From: Burkholderia sp. MS389
Lineage (GTDB): Bacteria > Pseudomonadota > Gammaproteobacteria > Burkholderiales > Burkholderiaceae
DNA length: 64,000 nucleotides
NCBI RefSeq assembly: GCF_016899425.1
Contig: NZ_CP045994.1
Span: forward strand, 1,426,001-1,490,000
Direction of reading: 5' to 3'
Positions 21,137 to 29,164 of this stretch are shown piece after piece; the first letter of the stretch is position 1; every line of letters begins with the position of its first letter. The notes under the pieces are model-generated. The model did not search any database and was not told the origin of the DNA. It was given only the letters and a program-made list of their open reading frames with translations. A program made the translations under genes and the position numbers.

Positions 21137-21862
21137 TTATTCGTCCCACGCAGAAGGGCTGAAGAGGTAGCCGCGACCCCAGATCGTCTTGATCTTGTGC
21201 GGCTCCGATGACGCATCCTCGAAGCGGCGGCGCAGCTTCGAGATGCCTGAATCGACCGAGCGGTCGAGTCCGTCGAATTCGATCCCGCGCAACTGCTTCA
21301 GGATGTCGTCGCGGCTCAGCACGGTGCCGGCCGCGCGCGCGAGGATCAGCAGCAGATTGAATTCGGCGGTTTTCAGTTCGACCGGCTCGCCGCGCCACGT
21401 GACGGTGCGGTTCGGCGGCGAAATGGCGAGCTCGCCGAATACGAGCGCGTCGGGCGCGGCCGCGGGCGCTTCCGCCGCGGCCGGCTGCGCGCGGCGCAAC
21501 AGCGCGCGGGCGCGCGCGACGAGCACGCGCGGCTCGATCGGCTTGGTGACGTAATCGTCGGCGCCCGTCTCGAGCCCGGCGACCTGGTCGTACACGTCCG
21601 CCCGCGCGGTCAGGATCAGCACGGGGACGTTGGTGAACGCGCGGATGCGCCGGCAAACCTCCATGCCGTCGAGATTCGGCAGCATCAGATCGAGTATCAC
21701 GAGGGCCGGCTGGTGCTCGCGCACTGCCGCGACGGCAAGGTCGCCGCGCCGCACGACCGTCACCGCGAATTCATAGCCGTCGAGGTATTCGCGCACGAGC
21801 TGCGCGAGGCGGTCGTCGTCCTCGATCAGCAGCACGCGGTATTTGAGTGGAACTTCGTTCAT
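21137..21862 (-). CDS. OmpR/PhoB-family response regulator (RstA-like)
   Basis: A 241-residue regulator with a receiver domain (acidic pocket E14-D15-D16, phospho-acceptor D58 in LVILDLMLP, switch Lys in DYVTKPIEP) and a C-terminal winged helix (ELKTAEFNLLLILAR to KTIWGRGYLF). An Ala/Pro-rich linker joins them. GAGGAAACC precedes the start at 21862. The gene is divergent from the MipA/OmpV gene with a 211-bp shared region, so that gene is a likely target. Expected partner is the kinase encoded next. Confidence 0.9.
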   Translation of the reverse strand: MNEVPLKYRVLLIEDDDRLAQLVREYLDGYEFAVTVVRRGDLAVAAVREHQPALVILDLMLPNLDGMEVCRRIRAFTNVPVLILTARADVYDQVAGLETGADDYVTKPIEPRVLVARARALLRRAQPAAAEAPAAAPDALVFGELAISPPNRTVTWRGEPVELKTAEFNLLLILARAAGTVLSRDDILKQLRGIEFDGLDRSVDSGISKLRRRFEDASSEPHKIKTIWGRGYLFSPSAWDE

Positions 21863-22073
21863 GGTTTCCTCGGACGCACGCGCCATCTCGCACCCGGCAG
21901 ACCGATGCGCGGCGCGGCACGCGAATTCTATCCGGCGGATCGACCGCCGGGGCAGCGGGGCGACAATCGCGAACAATCGAACACAATTGGGCACACATTT
22001 GCCGCACATTCAGGACAGTCTCGGTGCGGGGCGGCACCTAGACTGCGGGCTTCGCCACTCATATCTCAATATT

Positions 22074-22853
22074 GTGCGCCCATCCCTTCGCCGCTACCGC
22101 TATTGCATGCCGCTCGCCGGCCTGACCCTCGCCGCCGCCGCCCACGCGGAAAACCAGTATTCGTTGTCGCTCGGCGGCGGCGTCGCACCGCGCTACCCGG
22201 GCAGCAAACAGTATCGCGGCGTCGTTGCGCCGTCGTTTTCCGCCACGTTCGGCAATGGCTTCTTCGTCGACAGCACGCAGGGCGCGGGCTACAGGCTGGA
22301 CCTGCCGCATGGGGCGTTCGTGTCGGCGGCGGTGAACTACGACGCGGGCCGCGCGGACGAGAACCGCTTCGACCTGCCGGGCTCCGACTACCTGAAAGGC
22401 ATGGGCCGGATTCCGGGCTCGGTGCTCGTCGGCGTGCGCGCCGGCGTGACGCTCTTCGACACGGCGGAGCTGAGCGTCACGATCGATACGCCGGTGACGC
22501 ATACGTCGCGCGGCGTGTCGGGGCACGTGGATCTCGCGGTGCCGGTGCTCAAGACGTCGCAGCACGAGATCATCGTGACGGGCACCGTGCACGCGGGTTC
22601 GGGCCGCTACATGCAGACCTTCTACGGCGTGACCGATGCACAGTCGATGACCAGCCGGTTCCGGCCGTATTCGGCGAGCGGCGGGATCGACAGCGCGTCG
22701 ATGGCGGTTGCATGGAACTGGACGCTGTCGCGGCATTGGTCGGTGCTCGCGACCGGTGGCGTGACGCGGCTGCTCGGCCGCGCGGGCGACAGCCCGATCG
22801 TGCAGTCGCGCAGCAACTACTACGGCATCGCGGGCGTGACGTACAAGTTCTGA
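22074..22853 (+). CDS. MipA/OmpV family outer-membrane protein
   Basis: A barrel protein of 259 residues. I place the start at a GTG (22074), because it gives an Arg-rich N-region and hydrophobic core ending AAAAHA, a proper signal peptide, directly before ENQYSLSLGGGVAPRYPGS, the usual mature N-terminus of this family. Amphipathic strands continue to the C-terminal GVTYKF with terminal Phe. MipA scaffolds peptidoglycan enzymes in E. coli, whereas OmpV-like members are often stress-induced porins. Divergent placement beside the RstAB-like system suggests control by it. Confidence 0.85.
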   Translation: MRPSLRRYRYCMPLAGLTLAAAAHAENQYSLSLGGGVAPRYPGSKQYRGVVAPSFSATFGNGFFVDSTQGAGYRLDLPHGAFVSAAVNYDAGRADENRFDLPGSDYLKGMGRIPGSVLVGVRAGVTLFDTAELSVTIDTPVTHTSRGVSGHVDLAVPVLKTSQHEIIVTGTVHAGSGRYMQTFYGVTDAQSMTSRFRPYSASGGIDSASMAVAWNWTLSRHWSVLATGGVTRLLGRAGDSPIVQSRSNYYGIAGVTYKF

Positions 22854-22873
22854 ACGGATGGCCGACGCGGGCC

Positions 22874-22890
22874 GGCGCGCGCGGCGCGCC
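22874..22890 (+). terminator. Short GC hairpin after the MipA/OmpV gene
   Basis: GGCGCGC pairs with GCGCGCC around GCG, 21 bp past the stop, without a T tract. It is a weak terminator candidate. Confidence 0.35.
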
Positions 22891-23134
22891 CACGATGCGT
22901 CGGCGTCGCGCCGTCGCCGCGAACCGCGTGCGGTAACATGCGGGCGGGTTCGGCGTCAGGCCGGCCTCCGACGCGGCGGCGCCGACGCGGCTCGGCCGGG
23001 TCGCAAAAGGCCGCCATGCGCGGGCCGGCTCCCGCAGGAAACGGCCGGCAGCGTGCGGAACCGATCACGCATGCGATGCCCGGTCGTGCACGAATGCCCC
23101 ACATCGACCGCCGGGCCACGACACGGAGAAACCG

Positions 23135-23470
23135 ATGAAGAACACGATCGCGATGCTCGTTGCACTCGTTGCGGGCGCAACCTTTACAGGATGTGCTGAC
23201 ATGGACACGAAGCACCGCAACGCCACCGCCGGTGGCGCGGCCAGGGCCCCGTTGCAGCCGGGCGCCGCGCAGGCATGCAAGGCGGACGCCGCGCCGGACG
23301 AAGCGCTGGTCGGCAAGAACGAGGCCGATGCGAGCGCGCTGCTCGACGGCTGCCTGTGGCGCGTGCTCGAGCGCGACGGCAAGTCGTTGCCGGGCACGAT
23401 GGATTACCGGGAGGAGCGCCGCAATCTCGGCATTCGCGACGGGAAAGTGATCTGGGTGCGGCGCGGGTGA
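23135..23470 (+). CDS. I78-family peptidase-inhibitor-like lipoprotein
   Basis: A 111-residue lipoprotein. The signal MKNTIAMLVALVAGATFTGC ends in a lipobox, so the mature protein begins at lipidated Cys20. After a linker, the domain GCLWRVLERDGKSLPGTMD with YREERRNLGIRDGKVIWV matches the I78 (potato-inhibitor-like) fold of small periplasmic proteins. Such proteins may inhibit serine proteases; no target is known here. It stands alone, with no obvious operon partner. The 280 bp before it holds only the weak hairpin noted above. Confidence 0.75.
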   Translation: MKNTIAMLVALVAGATFTGCADMDTKHRNATAGGAARAPLQPGAAQACKADAAPDEALVGKNEADASALLDGCLWRVLERDGKSLPGTMDYREERRNLGIRDGKVIWVRRG

Positions 23471-23613
23471 CGGCGGTGTGACGATTCCGCCACCGGCGTC
23501 GTCGACGTCGCGCTATCTGCGCGCGTATTTCACGAAGCGCGGCACGGCCGCGCGCGAACTGCCCACGACCGCACGGAAATAATCGCCGCGATGCGCATGC
23601 GTTCGGACGTGCG

Positions 23614-24825
23614 TCACTTCGAGATGTACCACAGCGCGTCCGCGCTGGCGCGCGACGGCTGAGCGGCCGGTGCCTGAGCCGGCGCGGGCGGCGGCGTGTT
23701 CGACGTGATGGCCGTCGGCAGCGTGGCGGGAATATTCGCGGTCGAAGGCGAGGCCGTCGCCGTGCCCGACGTCGATGGCGTATTCACGTACCACAACGCA
23801 TCGGCCGACGCGGTGCGTTTCGCTGGCGTATTGGCCGCCGTGTTCGTCGCCGCGTTCATTGCGGTTCCGGCCGACTTCTTCGATGCCGAGGCCGATGCCC
23901 CGGCCGTCGCCGTCCCCGCCTGCGCGGTCATGCCCGCGGCCGCCGCACTGCGCTGCGCCCGCGCTTCGAACGGTCCGAGCTGGAAGATCAACGTTTGCGC
24001 GGGACGCGTCACGACGGCATACGGAAACTGCAGCTCCCACGACATCAGCACGCGCCCGGCCGACGTCTCGGTGAAGATCGCCGGCACGTGCTTCATGTCG
24101 CTGAACTGCACGTAGACCCGCGCGCCGTCGTCGAACACCTGGGTCGGCTTGGCCTGGTCGGCGCCGGTGACCGTCCAGCCGAAGTTGTACGTGCCGGCCG
24201 GGCCGGCGGGGCCGCCCTGCGGCGCCGCAGGCGGCGAGCCAGGCGAGATCGTGCGGGCGCGCGCGACGGGCGGCGCCGACACGCTCAGGCTCGCGAACGG
24301 GTTGTACGTCTGTGCCTGTTGCGGCGGCGTAAAGGACGGTGGAAGGATGGGCATGGGAGTATCCGGCGAATCCGGCATGGTCCGGATTGCATCATAGACC
24401 TTGCGCGCATACGCGAGGCGCTTGTCGGGCGATGCGGAGTTGTACGCGCCGATCGCGTTCCAGTTGGGGCCGAGTTGGCGGATGTTCTGCGACAGAATCC
24501 ACGCGCCGACATACGCGTTCGTGCAGGCATCGAACAGGCTTTCCCGCGTGATCCCTTCGCGCGCGAGCGTCGGCAGCCACGTGCTGTTGATCTGCATCAG
24601 CCCGATGTCGACCGTGCCGTTGGTATTCGTGTTCACCGCGTTCGGATTCATCCCCGACTCGACCTGCGCGATGCCGCGCATCAGCGCGACGCTCACGTGC
24701 TGGAACGCGGCCGCGTCGTCCAGGCAATCGGCCCGTGCGACGCCGGAGAGCGCGCACGAGAGCGCGATCGTCGAGGCGAGGGTCAGCGTGTGGCGGCTGA
24801 GCGGGCGAGTGGTATGACGCGACAT
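23614..24825 (-). CDS. Lytic transglycosylase (VirB1-like) fused to a VirB9/TrbG-like domain
   Basis: A 403-residue exported protein. A signal peptide (STIALSCALSGVARA) is followed by a VirB1/IagB-type lysozyme-fold domain (residues ~34-147) with catalytic E56 in GIAQVESGMNP, DIGLMQIN and GAYNS. A Pro-rich linker leads to residues ~212-284 (TYNFGWTVTG, PTQVFDDGARVYVQF, HVPAIFTE), which closely resemble the C-terminal domain of VirB9/CagX. The Ala/Thr-rich tail contains SADALWY twice, the second copy at the very C-terminus. No other type IV secretion gene is nearby. It should cut peptidoglycan glycan strands; the VirB9-like part may bind an envelope partner. Confidence 0.75.
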   Translation of the reverse strand: MSRHTTRPLSRHTLTLASTIALSCALSGVARADCLDDAAAFQHVSVALMRGIAQVESGMNPNAVNTNTNGTVDIGLMQINSTWLPTLAREGITRESLFDACTNAYVGAWILSQNIRQLGPNWNAIGAYNSASPDKRLAYARKVYDAIRTMPDSPDTPMPILPPSFTPPQQAQTYNPFASLSVSAPPVARARTISPGSPPAAPQGGPAGPAGTYNFGWTVTGADQAKPTQVFDDGARVYVQFSDMKHVPAIFTETSAGRVLMSWELQFPYAVVTRPAQTLIFQLGPFEARAQRSAAAAGMTAQAGTATAGASASASKKSAGTAMNAATNTAANTPAKRTASADALWYVNTPSTSGTATASPSTANIPATLPTAITSNTPPPAPAQAPAAQPSRASADALWYISK

Positions 24826-25229
24826 GGCAGGATGGGGCGGAATCCGACCGCCCGGTGCAAGGAAATTACGCAGACGCGAAGTGTGCCATAGCAGGCGGGC
24901 AAATGGCTCGCGTCAAACTTTCCTTTGCATTTGCCCGTGCGTGCGCCGCGCACTTTTATTGCGCCGGATCACGGCCCCACGTGCTACGGGATCGGTAAAA
25001 ATGGCCGAGATTGGTGCGAATGCAGGTGCAATGGCGACGACCCGAAAGCTGACGTATTACGTCACTCGAGCGGCGAAGCTGGCGATAAGCGGAGCGAAAG
25101 GGAAAATTCCCCGGCAGCGATTGGCGGGGCGAAAGAAAACGATAAAAAATCGGTGGCGAAGCCGCCGTCTGCGCAATGCGAATTCGGCCTGCCGCGCGGC
25201 GCGCGGCAAGCCATCCGCCGGTATCGCCG
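24826..25229. other. Gene-free stretch between lytic transglycosylase and porin
   Basis: Base composition drops here (runs such as TTTTATT and AAAGAAAACG), with no coding bias on either strand. It holds the promoter of the minus-strand transglycosylase and the porin terminator at its left end of the minus-strand reading. TGACGTATTACGTCA near 25050 is a short palindrome of unknown meaning. Confidence 0.45.
25142..25167 (-). terminator. Rho-independent terminator of the porin gene
   Basis: On the minus strand CGGCGGC-TTC-GCCACCG forms a stem with one G-T pair, followed directly by ATTTTTTATC. It lies 63 bp past the porin stop. Confidence 0.75.
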
Positions 25230-26405
25230 TCAGAAACGGTGGCGCAGCCCGAGGTTGACCATCGTCTGCGAACTCGTGCCCGCGTAACCGTACGAACCGA
25301 TCGACGCCTGCGCGGCCATCGAGCCGCCGTTGCCGTCGCCGGTCTGGCCGCTCGCGTGCTGGTACGCGGCGGTCAGGTAGACGTCGGTGCGCTTGGACAG
25401 GTTGTAGTCGGCGCCGGCCGATACCTGGTGATAGGTCGCAGACGTGTCGCCGCCCGAGCGCGTGTAGCTGTAGCCGACGCCGACGAGCAGCGCGTTCGTC
25501 GCCTGGTAGTTCACGAAGCCTTGCCCCGTGTTGTAGTGCTCGTTCGAACCGAACACGGAGCTTGCGTCGCGGCGGTACTGCGCGTTGCTGTAGCCGACGC
25601 CGAACGTGAACGGGCCGGCGACGTACTGGCCCGCGATGCGTGCGATGCCGAACGCGTGCGCGCTCGCATAGCCGCTGTTGATCGGGCCGTCGAACGTGCC
25701 GTCCGACGAGCTGGTCCAGCCGTTGCGCACGCCGTTCGACGCGGGGCTGTTGGTCGCGTGGAAGTAGCCGCCCGCGACGCTGAACGGCCCGTTGTTGTAC
25801 GACACGGCGGCCGAGTAAGACTGCGCGGCGCCGGTGCTGCCGGCGATGCCGCCGAACGAATACATCGCGGCGAACTGCAGGCCCGCATAGACGGCCGACG
25901 TGTACTTGACCGCGTTGTCGACGCGGAAGCTGTTGTCGTAGTTGTCGACGTCGCCCGGCGTCGCGAACGCGCTGCCCAGATAGTTGTCGGCGGTGATGCC
26001 CTGCACGAGGTCGACGAGCGGGTCGTACTGGCGGCCGAACGTGAGCGTGCCGTAGCGGTCGCTCGTCAGGCCGACGAAGGCCTGACGGCCGAACAGGCGG
26101 CCGCCCTGGCCTTGCCGGCCGTTGCTCGGGTCGAAGCCGTTCTCCAACTGGAACAGCGCCTTGAGCCCGCCGCCGAGATCCTCGGTGCCTTTCACGCCCC
26201 AGCGGCTGCCGGCGAGATTGCCCGCGCTGCTGTTGCCGAGCATCCACGCGTTGTCCTTGCCTTGGGCGTGGTTCACATAGGTGATCGACGTGTCGATCAC
26301 GCCATACAGCGTGACGCTCGACTGCGCATGCGCGACGGACGTCGCCGCGAACGACGCGAGGGCGAACATTGAGAGGGCGAACATTGAGAGGGCCGTGCGT
26401 TTCAT
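25230..26405 (-). CDS. Gram-negative porin, OmpC-like (Burkholderia type)
   Basis: A 391-residue trimeric general porin. The signal peptide ends SVAHA before QSSVTLYGVIDTSITYVNH, the family's usual mature start. Strands such as SRWGVKGTEDLGGGLKALFQ, RQAFVGLTSDRYGTLTFGRQ and the C-terminal VNLGLRHRF are intact, with terminal Phe. The coding sequence is complete, but only CGGAGC (minus-strand RBS at 26411-26416) lies between the ATG and an IS200/IS605-type element, which therefore separates it from its native promoter. A 15-bp tandem duplication lengthens the signal peptide by five residues. Expression now probably depends on the element or is lost. Confidence 0.9.
   Translation of the reverse strand: MKRTALSMFALSMFALASFAATSVAHAQSSVTLYGVIDTSITYVNHAQGKDNAWMLGNSSAGNLAGSRWGVKGTEDLGGGLKALFQLENGFDPSNGRQGQGGRLFGRQAFVGLTSDRYGTLTFGRQYDPLVDLVQGITADNYLGSAFATPGDVDNYDNSFRVDNAVKYTSAVYAGLQFAAMYSFGGIAGSTGAAQSYSAAVSYNNGPFSVAGGYFHATNSPASNGVRNGWTSSSDGTFDGPINSGYASAHAFGIARIAGQYVAGPFTFGVGYSNAQYRRDASSVFGSNEHYNTGQGFVNYQATNALLVGVGYSYTRSGGDTSATYHQVSAGADYNLSKRTDVYLTAAYQHASGQTGDGNGGSMAAQASIGSYGYAGTSSQTMVNLGLRHRF
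26361..26390. repeat. 15-bp tandem duplication in the porin signal peptide
   Basis: GGCGAACATTGAGAG occurs twice head to tail. On the minus strand it encodes LSMFA twice, extending the hydrophobic core of the signal peptide in frame. Confidence 0.85.
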
Positions 26406-26421
26406 CAGTTGCTCCGAGAAA

Positions 26422-26441
26422 CCCCGTCCTTCAGGACCGGG
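26422..26441. repeat. Left subterminal hairpin of the IS element
   Basis: CCCCGTCC and GGACCGGG pair around TTCA with one mismatch. In this family such hairpins are recognised as single strands by TnpA. Confidence 0.6.
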
Positions 26442-26485
26442 AGGAAAGGAGCGCCGTTGTTTGACAGCGGCATTCCCCCGTTAAA

Positions 26486-27547
26486 ATGGCCGGCATGATC
26501 CTTGTCTATCGCTACCGGGTGAAATCGCTCAACGGACTGCTCAACAAGCAGAGCCGTGCGGTGAACTACGTCTGGAACTTCTGCAACGACACGCAGAAGC
26601 ACGCGCTCAACTGGGGCAAGAAGTGGCCTACAGGATTCGACTTGAATGTGCTCACGACCGGCAGCAGCAAGGAACTCGGTATTCACTCCGGCACGGTCAA
26701 CGCAACATGCGAGCAATATGCGAAGTCGCGCAGCCAGCACCGTCGGCCGTACCTGCGCTATCGCGGCAGGAAGTCGCTCGGCTGGGTGCCGCTGAAGGGC
26801 CGAGACCTGAAGCGCGAGGGCGAAGCGTTCCGCTTTGCCGGCAACACGTTTCGCGTGTTCAACAGTCGACCGCTTCCCGAAGGCAAGATCAAGGACGGGA
26901 CCAACTTTGCGCAGGATGCACGCGGCAACTGGTTTCTCAACATCGTGATCGAGATGCCCGACGTGCAGGCCCGCCCGATTCGTTCCGGTGTGGGTATCGA
27001 TCTCGGCCTGAAAGACTTCGCCACACTTTCGACCGGAGAAAAACTGCCGAATGACCGGTTCGGCCGACGCGCGGCGGAAAAGCTGGCGAAAGCGCAGCGG
27101 GCGCGAAAGCACAGGCGGCATATCGCGAAGCTGCACGCGAAGGCGGCGAATGCCCGCGCCGACTTCCAGCACAAGCTCGCGCTCGATCTGGTGCAGCGCT
27201 TCGATTACATCGCGGTTGGCAACGTGTCGGCTGTCAAACTCGCCAGAACCAGGATGGCGAAAAGCGTCTACGACGCATCCTGGTCGTCCTTCCGGAACAA
27301 GCTCCGCTACAAAGCGATCGCGCACGGAGCCACGTTCGAGGAAGTCGACGAAAGCGGTTCTACCCAGTCCTGTTCGTCGTGCGGGTCGCAAGCCAGCACG
27401 ACGCGGCCGAAAGGTATCGCAGGGCTGCGAATAAGAGAATGGGCCTGCAGTGACTGTGGTGTCGAGCATGATCGAGATATCAACGCTGCGCTGAACATTC
27501 TCCGATGCGGACGTGCATCGCCAGGTGTGGGAATCCTCCGCCTTTAG
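26486..27547 (+). CDS. tnpB: TnpB/OrfB family RNA-guided nuclease of IS200/IS605
   Basis: A 353-residue protein (start ATG 26486; ATG 26495 also possible). An N-terminal helix-rich domain (YRYRVKSLNGLLNKQ) precedes a split RuvC fold. RuvC-I is GVGIDLGLKDFATLS (D172) and RuvC-III is HDRDINAALNIL (D331). A zinc ribbon lies between them: C296-x2-C299 and C321-x2-C324. Where most TnpB have the RuvC-II glutamate, this reads YIAVGNVSAVK with Gly245; E285, E286 or E289 in ATFEEVDES are alternatives. TnpB proteins cut DNA guided by RNA from the element's right end and help retain the element. Whether this one is active is open. Confidence 0.88.
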   Translation: MAGMILVYRYRVKSLNGLLNKQSRAVNYVWNFCNDTQKHALNWGKKWPTGFDLNVLTTGSSKELGIHSGTVNATCEQYAKSRSQHRRPYLRYRGRKSLGWVPLKGRDLKREGEAFRFAGNTFRVFNSRPLPEGKIKDGTNFAQDARGNWFLNIVIEMPDVQARPIRSGVGIDLGLKDFATLSTGEKLPNDRFGRRAAEKLAKAQRARKHRRHIAKLHAKAANARADFQHKLALDLVQRFDYIAVGNVSAVKLARTRMAKSVYDASWSSFRNKLRYKAIAHGATFEEVDESGSTQSCSSCGSQASTTRPKGIAGLRIREWACSDCGVEHDRDINAALNILRCGRASPGVGILRL

Positions 27548-27568
27548 GCTGGCGTAGGAGGACGTCAA
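27440..27568 (+). ncRNA. Candidate omega-RNA at the right end of the IS element
   Basis: In TnpB elements the guide RNA overlaps the tnpB 3' end and the right-end hairpin, with the guide read from the flanking DNA. The hairpin at 27534-27562 is consistent with this. The 5' limit is a guess, and the guide would begin at 27569. This is inferred from family knowledge. Confidence 0.35.
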
Positions 27569-27936
27569 TTCATCTCCTTTGCGCATAGGTGTGGGTTCGT
27601 GATCCGGAAGAGCAGGAGACTACAGAGCCGCACTGAACGGCAAAAGTGGAATTCTTCGTTGTGGCCTGATGTAGACAGCGATGTTTCCCGGAATTCACCG
27701 TTGAGGGATCAGGATTATTGATAAGCGCGTATCAATGGGCTGCCATTCCACCGGTTTTTCATTGTGTTTTGCGCGTGTCGTGATAATTCGGCGTGATTTG
27801 CGGGTGAACTACCGCGATCTCGATATTGTTTTCGATCCGTCAAATCGTTATTTAACGAATTGAATCGGCTGCGCTGAAATGAATGTGATAAATGTGCGTC
27901 GCGCGTGAGCGGTGACGGCCTGTCGGTGCGTCGTAG
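27569..27936. other. AT-richer non-coding DNA, probably the displaced porin promoter region
   Basis: This stretch has clearly lower GC (for example GTTATTTAACGAATTG and GGATTATTGATAAGCG) and no coding bias. It lies where the porin's upstream region would continue if the IS element were removed, so it likely holds the porin's original minus-strand promoter. I could not fix a -35/-10 pair. Confidence 0.4.
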
Positions 27937-28170
27937 CCGCCGCACGTTGAAACTCGGGCCGCGAACTCGCCTTGGCTCGTCAACGCGCCGCATCCGATCG
28001 CGGCCGGGCTGCCGGCCGGCACGACGAACGCGTACGGCAAGCAGGCGCCGATGAGCCGTGGCAAGCCGGGGCTCGGCGCGATCACGATCGCGACCGTGTA
28101 CGGTCAACCCGACAACGCCGCGATCTTCGCGTACGAGAAAGGCGTGACGATGGACTACGAAACGCTCGCG
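27937..28170 (+). pseudogene. Remnant of a secreted-protein domain gene
   Basis: A plus-strand frame after the TAG at 27934-27936 reads NSPWLVNAPHPIAAGLPAG, then MSRGKPGLGAITIATVYGQP, AAIFAYEKGVTMDYE and LAPARR, with high G/C at third positions. The pattern (HP-AAGL, WGKP-like, IAT, IFAYEKG, PARR) resembles a domain found in large exported bacterial proteins. There is no start codon or upstream domain, and it runs into the 3' end of the opposite LysR gene. I interpret it as the 3' fragment of a decayed gene. Confidence 0.45.
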
Positions 28171-29045
28171 CCCGCGCGCCGCCGCGACGCCGCCTCGATC
28201 AGTTGCGCCAGCGCTTGCGCGGGCTCCGACATCGTGCGCCGCGCACGATGCACGAGCCCGATGTCGCGATGAAACGTGTGATGCCCGAGGTCGATCGCGC
28301 GCACGCCGGCCGGCCAGCGGCGATACACGGCGGTCTGCGGCACGATCGCGACGCCGACGCCGTTCTCGACCAGCTTGACGATCGCGTCGAGCTCGTCGAG
28401 TTCGCAGGTGTCGCGCACCGCGATGTGCATCTTGCGCAGAAAGCGGTCGACCTGGCGGCCGCCGAACGACGCGCGGTCGTAGCGCACGAACGGTTCGTTC
28501 GCGAGCAGCGCGGCCCAGTCCTTGCCCTTCACGCCGCGCGGCACGATCAGCCGGAACGGTTCCTGTGCGAGCGTGGTCCAGTGCAGGTCGCTCTGCAGCG
28601 CAAAAGGCGGCCGGATGATCGCGGCCATGTCGATTTCGCCCGCGTCGACGCGGTTGACCAGCTCGATCGACAGCCCGGGTATCACGCGCGTGCGGCACCC
28701 GGGATGGCGGCGATGGAAATCGGCCAGCGCGGCCGGCAGCAGCGCGCTCTGCACCGATGCGATCGCGCCGATCGTCACGCGCACGGCGGCGGGCGAGCCC
28801 GGCGCGGCCGAGCTCAGGTTCTCGTACAGGCCGATCAGCGCCTGCGCCTGGTCGAGCACGTGATGGCCCCGCTCGTTGAGCCGCGCCGATCGCCCTTGCC
28901 GGTCGAACAGCGCGAAGCCGAGCTCGGCTTCGAGGCGCTGCATCTGTGCGCTGACGGCCGCCTGCGTGAGCCCGATACGGTTGCCGGCCGCGGCAAAGGT
29001 GCCTTCGCGGGCGACGGCGACGAGGGTTTTCAGTTCGCGGATCAT
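28155..29045 (-). CDS. LysR family transcriptional regulator
   Basis: A 296-residue regulator: an N-terminal winged helix (MIRELKTLVAVAREGTFAAA, QAAVSAQMQRLEAELGFALF) and a two-lobe effector domain (residues ~90-290). It is divergent from the VOC-family gene, with 119 bp of AT-rich DNA between them; LysR proteins normally control the divergent gene with a small-molecule co-inducer. In that region TTCA and TGAA arms flank a 15-bp spacer around 29043-29066. The ligand is unknown. The 3' end overlaps the gene remnant described upstream. Confidence 0.88.
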   Translation of the reverse strand: MIRELKTLVAVAREGTFAAAGNRIGLTQAAVSAQMQRLEAELGFALFDRQGRSARLNERGHHVLDQAQALIGLYENLSSAAPGSPAAVRVTIGAIASVQSALLPAALADFHRRHPGCRTRVIPGLSIELVNRVDAGEIDMAAIIRPPFALQSDLHWTTLAQEPFRLIVPRGVKGKDWAALLANEPFVRYDRASFGGRQVDRFLRKMHIAVRDTCELDELDAIVKLVENGVGVAIVPQTAVYRRWPAGVRAIDLGHHTFHRDIGLVHRARRTMSEPAQALAQLIEAASRRRAGASVS

Positions 29046-29164
29046 TCATCAATTCCGTTTGTGAATCAGCCAATTTTATATTGATTTAATTTTTGCTCGG
29101 CGTTGTCTACCATGGTGCCGTCCTCGCGCCACGCGAGCGTTTCTTCACGAGGCCATCATCCATC

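Larger units (their letters stand above)
26417..27568 (+). mobile_element. IS200/IS605-type element with tnpB only
   Basis: The element holds one gene (tnpB) between two subterminal hairpins. The left hairpin, CCCCGTCC-TTCA-GGACCGGG (26422-26441), has one mismatch. The right one pairs TCCTCC-GCC with GGC-GTA-GGAGGA (27534-27562) and is followed by TCAA (27565-27568), as at the right ends of IS608-like elements. No tnpA transposase is present, so movement would need one in trans. The left boundary is approximate (the porin RBS ends at 26416); the right boundary is placed after TCAA. No inverted repeats or target duplication are expected for this family. Confidence 0.75.

Noticed and set aside
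23614..24825. Remnant of a type IV secretion island
   Set aside because: Only this one gene resembles VirB parts, it is a complete fusion with a signal peptide, and the flanking genes and base composition are ordinary chromosome.
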